Shown: positions 10,048 through 21,244 of the stretch, one piece after another
How the letters are laid out: each line of letters begins with the position of its first letter
Numbering within the stretch: position 1 is the first letter of the stretch
Source of the DNA: Zanthoxylum bungeanum
Taxonomy: Eukaryota > Streptophyta > Magnoliopsida > Sapindales > Rutaceae
Length of the DNA stretch: 64,000 nt
Assembly (NCBI GenBank): GCA_019454045.1
Contig: SKCR01037641.1
Location: 1 to 64,000, forward strand
Direction: 5' to 3'
Made by a program: the position numbers and the translations under genes
The notes under the pieces: model-generated
Told to the model about the DNA's origin: nothing
Database searches by the model: none
The model's input: only the letters and a program-made list of their open reading frames with translations

Positions 10048-11826
10048 TGTTGGACAATTATGACCCATAGCATCACTATTTGTAAAAGACATTGTGGTTT
10101 TTGTACAAATTAACTATGTGACAAAGGAAATTACCATTTCATCATTTTATAATTATATTACTTGAATATATTAATGATAAAAGTCCTTATGATTAGTTCC
10201 GGATTAATAAGACATGAGACATTATCAATCCACTAAAGGTTTAATCATTAAATATCCATAGTCGAAGAATTATCGAGACTGGACATCGATAATGCGGAAT
10301 AGGCTAGTATTACACTTGTGCGTGTTATGGAAGCGTAACGGCATAGTTCTCATATATTTGGGTATTGGATACTCATGCAAGTGTAATATGAGGTTCTGTT
10401 TACCGATGGTACGGGAACAAATTTGCTCTGGATAGACCCCTCAGAATCTCATTGGTAGTATGACTATGTGTCTATGGGAATATGAATCAAGGAAGATGTA
10501 TTTGGTCTTAACCTGAGACTTACATCGCTAATACTTGCGACAATCAATACGTTTTGGTTTTGGTCGTCCGGGGATTTAACAGGTTCTGTGTATGCCTCTT
10601 CTGGGTTTATTGAGAATCGTAGTGTATTGGGTGTGATGTCAAGATGGAAGTATAACTTTAGTAATATGGAGATGATGATCACGCAGGGATATGAAACTGG
10701 TATTCTAATATGTTGCAACTATCAGGATAATATGACAAGGTCAGGATTATATGATTAAAGAGACTAGTTGCTAGTGATCCGATATATGCTTCGTACGGGG
10801 CAGACACAATTCCAGCCCCAGGCCTGACATGTGACTTCTGATACTGGATCGCAATACGCAATAAGAACGTGGTACCGGGTACGCACGTGTTCGGATAGTC
10901 CGACGACCGATTTACTGCCAACATATCCAGGAATCTCATGGGTCGCTTCCCAAAGATTCACCGATGACGTTTGACTCGAGCAGAATTATCTGGGATTAAT
11001 TATAAGAGAGAGAAAATTAATCTAGGATTAATTATGGCAATAATTTATCTGGGATAAAATTCGATTAAGAGAGAGAGAACGATTAATTTGGAATTAATCG
11101 ATTAAATAAAATATTTGATATATTAATTAAATTAGATTTCAAAGCAGAATTAAAATTGGATTTTAATTCGGGCGAATGAATTAATTTAGAATTAATTCGT
11201 AAGCGACTTTAGTAATAATGTCGCAACGACAAATTCGTTAATTCAGAATTAAACGAACCCGGGCTCGAGCGAAGTTGTGTGTTGGATTGTTCGACATAAA
11301 TTCAAAATTTACAAGTGGTGGGACCCACTTGACTTACATCACACTTTTGACATGTGATGGAAGTTGTTAAAGGTTGAGTGAAAAACTTGTGTTGCTTGTT
11401 TTTTACACTAACCAATCTCAACACACTTTGCAATTTTTTTAATCATTTGGAATGACTAATACCAACTTTGAGTTTTGGTAAATGGTATTAGATTTTTTGA
11501 AAATCAAATACACAAAAATTGAAAAACACTCTCTCCTCTCCATCTTGCAAAAACCGTGACTTTGCTCATCTCCCTTAGAAATTTTGTTTCAAAATTTCTT
11601 CATTGCTAGCACAAAAAATAATCATTCAAGGTGTTAGGGAAACTAATCCCAAGAGTTTGGAACACACTTTGGAAGCTTGGAGCTCAACATTCATACAAAA
11701 GGATTCAAAAGTTTTTAAATCTCTACATCCAACAAATCCGATCAATGTAAGTTTTTCCGTAACTTATATGAGTATTCACACGAATCATGACTTAGAAGAT
11801 CCTTGGCATGTTCTAGGAACCCAACA
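10048..11826 (+). repeat. CopiaG-1 3' LTR (complete, 1.78 kb)
   Basis: It runs from TGTTGGACAATTATGACC to GGAACCCAACA. The same family in the opposite orientation occurs at 1-110, 17720-19727, 45411-47240, 49032-51023 and 56795-58836, and in this orientation at 63212 onward. After 11826 the sequence returns to AthB LTR. TCGAC at 11827-11831 would be the right TSD copy, but its partner was deleted. Confidence 0.9.
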
Positions 11827-12094
11827 TCGACCTTTTCCAAGATCATTTTAAGTTTACCACATCAATCTTATTGGTGATCAGGCAACAAGAAGCATTAAGC
11901 TTAAGATTCAATAAACAAACTAAAGTATTACCCATAATATAATTAAATCAATTATTAAGCATGTGAATATTGTGTTTCATCACTTCCCTAGATAAAAAAT
12001 AAAATATTGGGGGTTAGGGGATCCACTTTTAGAAATCTCACTTTATTATAATATAGAAATTATCAGTGTTTCCCAATTAAGTTGAACCAGCCAT

Positions 12095-12470
12095 AAAGGT
12101 GGTGTTATTATTTGTCCATAAACCAGCCTATAGGCGGTAATCATCTGTCAACTAAATACCGACCATATTATGTTACATAAATAAAACCAGCCATTAAGGT
12201 GGTATCAACTTTAATCCATATTATTAATTTCCAATTTCCATATTATAATATAAGTGAGATTAATCTACCGTTACTATTTCTAATTTAGAATCTCTCTTAT
12301 TATAATATATAAATTTACGTGATATTACCAACCGACCCATATGTGGTATCCTGATTAAGTCAGATTATAATTAATTCCAACCGACCATAAAGGCGGTATC
12401 CGATTTAGTAAGATTAAAATCAATTTAATTAAGTCCAATCGACCATAAAGACGGTATCCAATTAAGTCAG
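12095..12470. repeat. ACCAGCC/ACCGACC hairpin array, AthB 3' LTR
   Basis: Seven or so short units in two blocks. The first block has the ACCAGCCATAAAGGTGGT form, the second the ACCGACCATAAAGGCGGT form. In several units the change G to A in the left arm goes with C to T in the right arm, which keeps the stem paired. Confidence 0.7.
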
Positions 12471-12729
12471 GTTTTATGATAATTTATATATTATAATTAG
12501 GGAGATTATTCTAAATTATAATAATAAAAGCTTCACCCTTCTCTCAGCAGAAATTAACTACTAAACCTAAAAGAAAGTAAAAACACACAAACTATTATTA
12601 CTACAAAAAATAAAAATACAAATACAAATACAATACAAAATTACTAAATAAAAAACACACAAGATACAATCCTTAATTCCTATTCAAGAAACCAAGGAAA
12701 GTATGAAATTTACAAATGAAATGGCTTGG

Positions 12730-12737
12730 TATTTATA
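12730..12737 (-). promoter_or_regulatory. TATA box of AthB 3' LTR
   Basis: On the minus strand CCTATAAATACCAAGCC, a strong TATA match in an AT-poor local context. The same box is at 20735-20742 in the 5' LTR, where it would drive element transcription. Confidence 0.6.
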
Positions 12738-13291
12738 GGTAAAATTTTGCCTCCACCAATTTCTCCATAAATTTCTCCACCAAACATAGCACAAAACATG
12801 GTGGAAGTTTGACAATTTTTATTTTTTATTTTATTTTATTTGTTTTGTTTTGAAAATTACTTTAATAATTACACATAACCCACTTGCAGATGTTTTATCT
12901 ATTTCGGTCATGAAAACTTCAGAATTTCGAAATTATTATGAACTTCAAATTGTCGATCTTTGAGTCTTCTTTAATCTGGAACTTAAATCACCTTAATCTG
13001 ATATGAGAGTAGAAAGTTATGGCCAAAATATAATTTACGGAAAGCTAAAATTTTCCGAAATTGTACTTCGTTAGAACGTCATTTCAAGTTTCTACCTCCA
13101 AAATTCAAATGTCAAGTCTAGTTTTTGCCCTTATTTATTCCATATTTCGTCCTAATTGATTCCATTAAGTCCCAGTTTTATTTTATCTGTAAAATAAATA
13201 AAAATATATCAAAACGTTTATCAAACCCGAGAAACTAAATAAAATATTAGGTCAAAGTGGCGGTAAATATTGATATATTTTCCGCTCATCA

Positions 13292-13303
13292 CAACCCCAA
13301 ACC
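13292..13303 (-). other. Polypurine tract of AthB
   Basis: On the minus strand GGTTTGGGGTTG immediately precedes the LTR start TGATGAGCGG. It is the usual position and composition for Athila-type elements. Confidence 0.8.
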
Positions 13304-13794
13304 TAACATTTTGCTAGTCCTCGAGCAAAACAAAAAAATAAAATAAACAACTGAAACTAAATTAAACTAAGCCACTTTCGTAGGGATCACAGTTGCATTT
13401 AGCGTATACAACAAGCCTTTAAACCCATAGGTGTCTCTAGTGGACGAGTTGTAGTCTCGTGAGGGCTTACAGTAACGATACCCACAAACATCAAATGCAC
13501 ATAAAAGCAAAAAGATAAAAAGATAAACAAGTTAGTGACTAAACAAGTGAAACCTCTTATCCAAGTTAGTAGTTTCTTTCATTCTTTCTAAATTACCAAA
13601 TAAGTAAATTCTTCGATTATTTTTACCATTCTCCATATACAAACCAACAAAAGTATTAATCAAATCATTGTGCCCACAATATTCATAAGTGTAGTTGAAA
13701 AGAGAGTAATATTTTTGTCCTAAAGTTATATCAGAATTCACACATTTTTTATCAATGGAATTTTTATTTTCCTCTTTTTTATTTATTTATTTAT

Positions 13795-14165
13795 TTATAA
13801 TATCCTCAATCCATGTAGCGAGCTTTGGGCCAGTGACTCCCACGCCAGTTGGCTTTAGGGCACTAGGTGTTAAGACACCCTTGCAGACTTAATTACTCGG
13901 ATTTTAGAATTTTTTTTATATAACATCTTCAATCTATATAGCGAGCTTTGGGCCAGTGACTCCCAAACTAGGTAGCTTTAGGGAACTAGGTGTTAAGACA
14001 CCCTTACGGACTTAATAACTCGGATCTCATATGTTTTTTTTTATATATAACATCTTCAATCCATGTAGCGAGCTTTGAGCCAGTGACTCCCAAACCAGTT
14101 CGCTTTAGGGCACTAGGTGTTAAAACACCCCTACAGACTTAATAACTCGGATCTCATATGTTTTT
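13795..14165. repeat. Three tandem copies of a ~125-bp unit
   Basis: AGCGAGCTTTG begins at 13817, 13940 and 14067, giving periods of 123 and 127 bp. Each unit contains GGTGTTAAGACACCC (an inverted repeat, GGTGTT/AACACC) and GACTTAATAACTCGG. The array lies between the LOG copy and the polypurine tract, a part of Athila-type elements that is non-coding. Confidence 0.9.
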
Positions 14166-14712
14166 TTAATTAATATACACATTTTTTAATTCTATTACTT
14201 TTTTAGATGCATCTTCCAATTAAACTAGAGCACTGAATATTACAAACTTTTCAATTACAACTCATGACCGTATGTTACCATGCATGTTGATAATACCTGT
14301 CAACTGAGGATATGGAGACCCAAATTAGTCAGGTTTATGCAGAATTCACAAATTAAAAAATTCAAAAGGAAATAAAAAAAAAATTTAACTTGTTTCGAAA
14401 TAGGTTGAGATACTTCTCAGGAGTGGAATTTCCTTACACAACTATCTCACACCAATTCCACCTGATTAGTCAAGTTAAAAACACAAAAACTAAATATTTT
14501 TTAATTTTTAATTTTTATTTTTTTTGAATTTTTTTGATGATTTTTTTACTAAAAATCAAATAAAAGCAACACACGAAAAAAATACAAGATACTAGACAAT
14601 TATTCCCCACCCCCAAACATAATTGAGACATTGTTCTCTATGTCTTAAAAAGAAGAAGAAGAGTTTAGAAGATTATACCTGATTAGCACGAATTTTATAT
14701 CTAGAAAGAAAA

Positions 14713-15364
14713 TTAAAGGTTAAACTCTAGATTTGTCTGACGCTTCTTACCACGATCGTTATCAGACCAGTTAATCTTGGAAAGGATAGGGTCAATTTAT
14801 GGTTCAAAGGCTAAAAATTGATCGATTAAATCATGGGCAGTCCTGGCAGTGAAGAGGATATCTTTTACAGGTTATGACACAAACCCATTTCTTCGGGCAT
14901 CATTAAGAAACACACAAAGAAAGTAATAAAATCTATCGACATTAAACAGTCTAATTGGTTTCTGGTGTATGTTCAAATTCACCCAGATAGCACTATAAAA
15001 ATTTCCTCCATCGTGCCCAAGCCACCTGACAAAGCAATAAAAGCATTAGAACAGTTAATCATTTCCACAAGTCGTTCAGACATACCTAGCACAATACATT
15101 CATCTCTTTTGAATGTCCTATCAGATTTGCCTTTGCCAAAGGTTTTTGGATGATTCCCAAAACTTGACTTCATCCTTCCTGTACGGCCCTTGAAACGTAT
15201 CCCATTAGTCCAAGATTGCCACCGCCATAAACTAGGTGCATATTTCTTTCAGCTATGACTCTACCCAAATCATGTGCTGCTGCAACAAATTATGGTTTAG
15301 AACCAGCACTAGTATCGCAAAACACACAGATATTTACAACTCGTCTTCTTGAAGTTGCTTCCAT
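14713..15364 (-). pseudogene. Broken intronless copy of a LOG-family (phosphoribohydrolase) gene
   Basis: Read on the minus strand from ATG 15364-15362 to TAA 14715-14713, the frame gives about 217 codons, the full usual length of LOG/'lysine decarboxylase-like' proteins. These cut ribose phosphate from cytokinin nucleotides to release active cytokinin (family knowledge). Visible motifs are the N-terminal VNICVFC (Rossmann strand), [10 protein letters not shown] (15200-15226), and FIALSGGLGTMEE (about 15000-15040), where the family has PGGxGTxxE, so the Pro is changed to Ser. A NLNIHQKPI block (~14945) and a tail LIDQFLAFEP follow. It carries in-frame stops at 15290-15292 and 15170-15172, more stops near 14885 and 14800, and frame changes near 15120 and 14985. 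The coding sequence is continuous with no intron gap, whereas plant LOG genes are split by several introns, so it descends from a spliced mRNA. It sits inside AthB in the same strand sense as the element. Confidence 0.85.
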
Positions 15365-15849
15365 TTTTTTAAGTATTTCTTTCTCAAATATGGATGTCTT
15401 CAAGAGTGCAATGACGAGGTGTATTTATAGATCCTGAAAAGGGGTGAATAATAATAGCACTAGTATAATAATAGCACTAGTACCTGCTAAATGACAATTA
15501 TTAGCTAAATAATAAAATAAATTATGAAAGTCAAAAAGTCTGATCCTGTCAGCGAAAATTAAGGAAATCATAATCGAAAAGCAAATCAAAGCAATTATTA
15601 AGGCAACAGAATTATGTACGCAATACACCACTCGCTTGGTATATAAATCCATCAGGATGCATCTCAAGAATCTATTCATTACTCAGGCATCACTAATGAA
15701 TATCATTATATGTGATTGTCAAACACCATTCCCCCTGTCTTTCTTTGCCTTAAATTCTTTGTTTGTGCTTTTCCCTACAAAAATATCACACAAAATTAAA
15801 AACTCTACAACATGTATACATAAAATAAAACATAAATTGCAATATTAAA
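15365..15849 (-). other. AthB spacer upstream of the LOG copy
   Basis: AT-rich sequence between the pol tail and the LOG copy. An 84-codon open frame (15425-15679) resembles nothing I recognise and lies where an mRNA 5' UTR or element spacer would be, so it is not called. The boundary between captured cellular sequence and element sequence is somewhere in here and cannot be fixed by eye. Confidence 0.4.
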
Positions 15850-15900
15850 ATTCTGCATGGGTTGCCTCCCTACTAGCGCATAATTTTTCGTCTTCAGCCA
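15850..15900 (-). pseudogene. Tail of Ty3 pol (post-integrase motif)
   Basis: The minus strand encodes LKTKNYALVGRQPMQN. The 'ALxGRQP' tail with the DNA phrase GCGCTAGTAGGGAGGCAACCC is characteristic of the end of pol in Athila-type plant elements (family knowledge). The rest of pol upstream is missing, and the sequence moves straight into the acidic spacer. Confidence 0.65.
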
Positions 15901-16168
15901 GATGTTACTGAAGTCCATCTGTCAATGAGGTTTCATCATGGTTTTGGATGTCCGATTAAAGACAATCCATGTGCGTTACTTTTGAAGGGTCTCTTCCAAT
16001 GGTAAAGTGGCAAATATAATTTTGTCTCAATCAGTGCTTGTTCCACCTTTTTAAATTTGTTGCTCCAATGGTTCCTGAAAGGAAAGAAAGAAAATCAGGA
16101 GGTCTCGTATGGTGCTTGACTTTGAATGGGAATTCCATTCTATCAAGCTTCTGGGCGGTCTCTTTGAT

Positions 16169-16540
16169 TTATACTCCCCAAAATAGTGATGTTTCTCCTA
16201 AATGCATGAGATCTTCAATAAGGTCAGCCATTTGCTTTGCATCTTGCTCCACCTTTTCTTCACAAATGTATTTTAAAATTTCTGTGTTCAGCTCTTCATT
16301 TTTCATCTGTGAAATGCATGCTCCATAAGTGTCAACCTGAGGATGTAAAGATATGTCTGATTTTAGGTCTTTGTCCTTTGTGGTTGGTATGAATGGCTCA
16401 GGTAGCTCTTCTTCAAACATCAGTGCAATGCATACTCCAAGATCTTCATTTTGAGGATACAAAGTTTCTTCCTCACTTTTTGTTGGTACAAACAGCTCTG
16501 GTTTTTGTTCCTCGTCAGAGTATGATGAATAATAAAAAAA
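16169..16540 (-). pseudogene. Acidic repeat-containing Ty3 gag/pol spacer
   Basis: A 97-codon open frame (16169-16462) with a readable extension to about 16540. It contains two or three diverged copies of a ~35-residue acidic unit (PQNEDLGVCIALMFEEEL / PQVDTYGACISQMKNEEL, each preceded by PEPFIPT- or PELFVPT-like sequence). I recognise it only as the kind of low-complexity spacer found between gag and pol remnants of these elements; no enzymatic motif is present. Confidence 0.5.
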
Positions 16541-16669
16541 AAATTGAGATTCTGCTAGTTCGGTCTTCTGAACTAATACCTCTAGCTCTTGCTACTGCTC
16601 AGTATTTTCTTCTGTTGAGGTGTCTTAATGAAACTCTTGGTACTCGAAGGCTTCATCGGTTTCATTTGA

Positions 16670-17110
16670 ATTTTTTCCATGAGATATGTAGCTCTAGTTG
16701 TTGATTATTTGTCTCAATTCATTTGTCAGCCTCTGTAAGGTTTTTATATGATCCATAAACGTTGCATCATGTTCATCTTCCCGTTTCTTGAGCCTGTTTA
16801 TCAATTGTCTTCCCACTGATGGTTCTGGTCCTTGAAGATCGTAGGTTGATGGTGGATAAGATGGAATATATAGTTCAATGAAATATGATTGTTCATTATA
16901 TGAAGGTTTTTGATAGTTCTGCCACCTTAATTATAGTAGTTGTTTATGCTCGGATGGTTACCATCACATATCTCACATCTCCCCATTGCATTCTGTTGAG
17001 TAAATGTTGTGTTGAATGGCTCTGACATCCAAGGATAGTTGTTGGGCTGGACAACAGGCCTCATAAAATCAGACTGTTGCTCCCTGATTTGGGGTGTATC
17101 TTCACCTCGT
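16670..17110 (-). pseudogene. AthB gag C-terminal remnant
   Basis: The minus strand reads ...QPNNYPWMSEPFNTTF, then CEICDGNHPS (the first half of a CCHC knuckle as in Athila-type gag). After a stop and frame change it continues with a helical stretch ending LQRLTNELRQIINN. The N-terminal part of gag is absent; the sequence reaches the primer-binding site within 150 bp. Frame breaks near 16925 and 16690. Confidence 0.6.
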
Positions 17111-17256
17111 AAAGTTCATAATTCTTTTATCACCCAATGAAGATCTATTTTCAACCACCTGAAAAATAAAAGAAATTAAAATTACAAGTAAAAGTAAAGA
17201 AAATTAGTTACAAGTAAAATAGATAGCTTCAAAATTAATAACTCAAGAAAAATAAG

Positions 17257-17274
17257 TCTCCGACAACGGCACCA
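17257..17274 (-). other. Primer-binding site of AthB (tRNA-Asp type)
   Basis: On the minus strand TGGTGCCGTTGTCGGAGA, 6 bases inside the LTR end. Athila-lineage elements prime from tRNA-Asp with a near-identical site (TGGCGCCGTTGCCGGGGA), which is the main basis for the lineage call. Confidence 0.85.
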
Positions 17275-17714
17275 AAAACTTGATCGGTGAAATCACACAT
17301 GAAACGCAAGCACACGTATCGCTCAAGTAGTATAAAAATATCGATCCCATGAGGACTTAATTTCTATTGTTATTATTAATTATTGATACTATTTATTTAC
17401 AAGAAGGGAATGGTTGCTTGATTGGTTGGTTGAATGTGGATTTGCTAAATAAATAAAAATACAAAAGAAAATACTAAGGAAAAAAAAAAAGACACAAATA
17501 TCTAGGGTTGTGATTTCACACAATATTACTCTAATGATGAATTGATTCTTTTATATATGTGTAATAAATTAGTTTGCTAACCTGGAACATGAAAATATGC
17601 AAAAGCCTCTTTCGATGGTCAGATGCAAATACCCAAATAACCCAATTAATCATATGTATATGTTAACCAAGTTACCTGAATTCATTAAGTTCAAGTTCCA
17701 ATTATGGCTACTCT

Positions 17715-19732
17715 CGCCCTGTTAGTGTTCCTAGAACATGCCAAGTTCTCTAAGTTGTGATTTGTGTGTGAATAAATCAAAAGGGACTTGCGGAATACTC
17801 ACATTGATCGGATTGAGTTCAAAATTTTTCCTTGTTTGTTGGAAGCTTTGGAGCTTGAGATCGAGTTCCAAACTCTCGGGTAAGTATCCCTATCACCTTC
17901 AATTGACTCCTTTAAGTGCTAGCTAGAACAAAATAAGCTCAAAATCGCCCTCCAAGAGAAGCAATATTCAGCTTGGGAGAGAGGGATCCAATCGGCCTTA
18001 AAGAGGCAAGGCCATTCGGCCAAGAAGATCCAAGGCCATTCAGACAAGAAGATCCATGGCCATTTGGCCAAGGTAGAGAAAAGAGAGAGAGAAGAGTTTT
18101 GTATTTTGTTTCTAAAAACAAAATTAATTAAGTCAACTCTCAAAAGTGTGTATATACTTTTACCAAAAGCAAAGGCAAAGTGTTGGAGGGAAAAATGGCA
18201 TTTAATGCCTCCAACCACTTCCATCACTCAAGTTGACACTTGATAGACATGTGATGTAAGTTGGTGGGACCCACTTTAATTCAAAATTCAAGTGGCTTGC
18301 TCCACACACTCCGGGCTCGGCTTCGTTTAATCCGATTAAACGAATTTTCCATCGTGACATAATTAATTCCAATTTAAATAAATAATAATGCATAGAAAAA
18401 TTATTATGGAAATCGCTCGCGAATTAATTCCAAACTAATTCGTTCGCTTGAATTAAAATCCAACTTTAATTCCGCATTGAATTCTAATTTCAATTAATAT
18501 ATCTAATATATTATTTTAGCCCAATTAAATAAATTAAATAGTAAAATCTAATTTAACTATTAAATTTATTTTACCGATTAATTCCAAATTAATCGCGTTC
18601 TCTCTCTTTGACGAATTTATTCCCAGATAAATTCTCAACGCAATTAATCCCAGATTAATTCTTTCTCTTTTAATTAATCCCAAATTAATTTATTGCCATA
18701 ATTAATCCAGATTAATTTTCTCTCTCATAATTAATCCCAGATTAATTTTGTTCGAGTCAAACATCATCGGTGAATCTTCGGGATGCGACCCAAGAGATCC
18801 CTGGATATGTTGGTAGTAAATGCGGTCATCTGACTATCTGACTACATTCGTACCCGGTACCACGTTCTTACCAATTTACAAGACATGGTTGGCTTCTAGC
18901 AAAGCATCGTGCCTACCCAATTCTCCAGAAATATTCTTTAATTGAATATATAATCTTTATCAGGCGTAACATACGTAGTATTGCGTATTACGATCCAGTA
19001 TCGAATGTCACATGCTAGGCCTGGGGCTGGAATTGTGTCTGCCTCGTACGAAGCACATATCCTGATAGCTGCAGTATACAAGAGTACTAGTTCTGTATCC
19101 TATGTGATCATCATCTCCATATGACTGAAGTGATACTTCCATCTTGACATCACACCCAATACACTACGATTCTCAGTATACTCATAAGAGGCTTACACAG
19201 AACCTACCAAAACCAAAGTATACTGATTATCGTAAGTATTAGCGATGCAAGTCTCCGGTTAAGACTAAGACCAAATACACCTACCCTGATTCGGACTCCC
19301 ATAGACACATAGTCATACTACCAATGGGTTCCGATGGGTCTATCCAGAGCGAAACTGTTTCTGTACCATCGGTAAACACAACCTCCTATTACACTTGTGT
19401 TAGTATCCAATACCCAAATATATGAGAACTATGTCGTTATGCTCCCATAACACGCACAAGTGTAATACTAGTCTATTCTGAATTATCGATGTCCGGCCTC
19501 GATAATACTACGACTATGGATATTTAATGATTAAACCTTACGTGGATTAATATTGTCTTATATCTTATTAATCTGGTACTAATCATATGGACTTTTATCA
19601 TTTATATATATCCCGGTAATCCAATTACAAATGATAAAAGAGCAATTTCCTTTGTCACACAGTTAATTTGTACAACAACACCATGTTCTATATAAATAGT
19701 GATGTTATTGGTCATAATTGTCCAACACGCCC
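17715..19732 (-). mobile_element. CopiaG-type solo LTR with TSD CGCCC
   Basis: The LTR proper is 17720-19727 (2008 bp): TGTTAGTGTTCC... to ...GTCCAACA, minus-strand orientation. CGCCC occurs immediately on both sides (17715-17719 and 19728-19732). There is no interior, primer site or polypurine tract, so it formed by recombination between the LTRs of a full element. Its end TTCCTAGAACA matches CopiaG-1 better than CopiaG-2, showing two subfamilies. Confidence 0.92.
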
Positions 19733-20734
19733 GACAAGTATATGTCTATCCTGGAAGGAAATCTTTTAAGGGTTATCTATCCTTCAGGAAGATCGTGAGC
19801 TATTGAATCTAAGGCTGAAACCTAAAATCTGTTTTCCATGTTCATTTTAAGTTTACCACATCAATTTTATTGGTGATCAGGCAATAAGAAGCATTAAGCT
19901 TAAGATTTAATAAACAAACTAAAGTATTACCTATAATATAATTAAATCAATTATTAAGCATGTGAATATTATGTTTCAACACTTCTCTATAATAAAAATA
20001 AAATGTTGGGGGTTAGTGGATCCACTTTTAGAAATCTCACTTTATTATAATATAGAAATTGTCAGTGTTACCCAATTAAGTTGAACCAGCCATAAAGTCG
20101 GTGTTATTATTTGTCCATAAACCAGCCATATAGGCGGTAATCATCAGTCACCTAAATACCGACCATATAGGCGGTGTCACATTATATTACATAAATAAAA
20201 CCAGCCATTAAGGCGGTATCAACTTTAATCCATATTATTAAATTATAATTTCCATATTATAATATAAGTGATATTAATATACCTTTACTATTTCTAATTT
20301 AGAAATCTCAATTATTATAATATATAAATTTGCGTGATATTATCGACCGACCATCTAGGCGGTATCCTGATTAAGTCAGATTATAATTAATTCCAATAGA
20401 CCATAAATGCGGTATCCAATTTAGACAGGTTAAAATCAATTTAATTAAGTCCAACCGACCATAAAGGCGGTATCAATTAGGTCAGGTTTTACGATAATTT
20501 ATATATTATAATTAAGGGAGATTATTCTAAATTATAATAATAAAAACTTCACCTTTCCCCAGCAGAAATTAACTACTGGAAATAAAAGAAAGTAAAAACA
20601 TACAAACTATTATTACTATTAAAATCAAAAATAAAAATACATTACAAAACTATTAAATAAAACACACAAGATACAGTTCTTAATTCTTATTCAAGAAATC
20701 AGAAAGTATAAAAGTTACAAATGAAATGGCTTGG

Positions 20735-20742
20735 TATTTATA
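20735..20742 (-). promoter_or_regulatory. TATA box of AthB 5' LTR
   Basis: CCTATAAATACCAAGCC on the minus strand, with the first GC-poor leader bases following. Conserved with 12730-12737. Confidence 0.6.
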
Positions 20743-21244
20743 GGCAAAATTTTGCCTCCACAAATTTTGGCACCAAACATGCAAGCATGTTTGGTGGAAG
20801 TTTGACAATTTTTATTTTTATTTTTTATTTTATTTGTTTTTGTTTTTGTTTTGAAAATGACTTTAATAATTACACATAACCCACTTGCAGATATTTAATC
20901 AATATTGGTCATGAAAATTTCAGAATTCGAAATTATTATGAACTTCAAAGTTGTAAAACATTGAGTCTTCTTTAATCTGGTTCTTGAATCACCTCAATTC
21001 GATATCGGAGTAGAGAGTTATGGCCAAAATACGAAAATTACGCAAAGTTGAAATTTTCTGAAATTGTACTCCATTTTTGCCCTTATTTGTTCCATATTTC
21101 ATCCTGATTGATTCCATTGAGTCCCAATTTTATTTTATCTATAAAATAAAGAAAAACACATCAAAATATTCATCAAACCCGATAAAACTAAATAAAATAT
21201 TAGGTCAAAGGGGCGGTAAATATTGATATATTTTCCGCTCATCA

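Larger units (their letters stand above)
2535..11826 (+). mobile_element. CopiaG-1: Angela/Tork-like Ty1/copia element with broken gag-pol
   Basis: A plus-strand element: truncated 5' LTR (2535-3897), primer-binding site, a long 2.2-kb leader, gag-pol in the canonical copia order (gag, protease, integrase, reverse transcriptase, RNase H; 6097-9985), polypurine tract (10037-10047) and full 3' LTR (10048-11826). Every domain is recognisable but interrupted by stops and frameshifts. The RNase H block (LYCDNNGAIAQAKE, RRFHMIREI) is typical of the Angela/Tork group (family knowledge). It lies in the AthB 3' LTR: the sequence after 11826 continues the AthB LTR (compare 19835). The left TSD is lost with the 5' LTR start. 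Confidence 0.85.
11827..13291 (-). repeat. AthB 3' LTR, inner part only
   Basis: From about 11835 this matches 19840-21244 of the AthB 5' LTR, ending TTTTCCGCTCATCA. The outer ~0.5 kb is missing: CopiaG-1 inserted here and the far side was lost in the deletion at 2534/2535. It contains two hairpin-array blocks (12095-12205, 12328-12470) and a TATA box at 12730-12737. Confidence 0.85.
11827..21244 (-). mobile_element. AthB: Athila-like Ty3 element without pol, carrying a LOG retrocopy
   Basis: A minus-strand element: 5' LTR 17281-21244 (split by a solo LTR), primer-binding site 17257-17274 of the tRNA-Asp type, interior 13292-17256, polypurine tract 13292-13303 and a 3' LTR surviving as 11827-13291. 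The interior is only about 4 kb. It holds a gag C-terminus, an acidic repeat spacer, the pol tail that normally follows integrase, a broken LOG-family gene copy, and a 3 x 125-bp repeat. No protease, RT, RNase H or integrase can be read, so it was non-autonomous or heavily deleted. Its right LTR abuts AthA LTR at 21245, consistent with insertion into the AthA 5' LTR. Confidence 0.75.
17281..21244 (-). repeat. AthB 5' LTR, split by a solo LTR
   Basis: TGATCGGTGAAATCAC... to ...TTTTCCGCTCATCA. After removing the inserted solo LTR and one TSD copy it is about 1.95 kb. It contains the hairpin array (20082-20485) and TATA box (20735-20742). It directly touches AthA LTR at 21245. Confidence 0.85.

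Noticed and set aside
14713..15364. A working cytokinin-activating enzyme gene
   Set aside because: At least four in-frame stops, two frame changes and a changed catalytic-loop Pro rule out a functional product.
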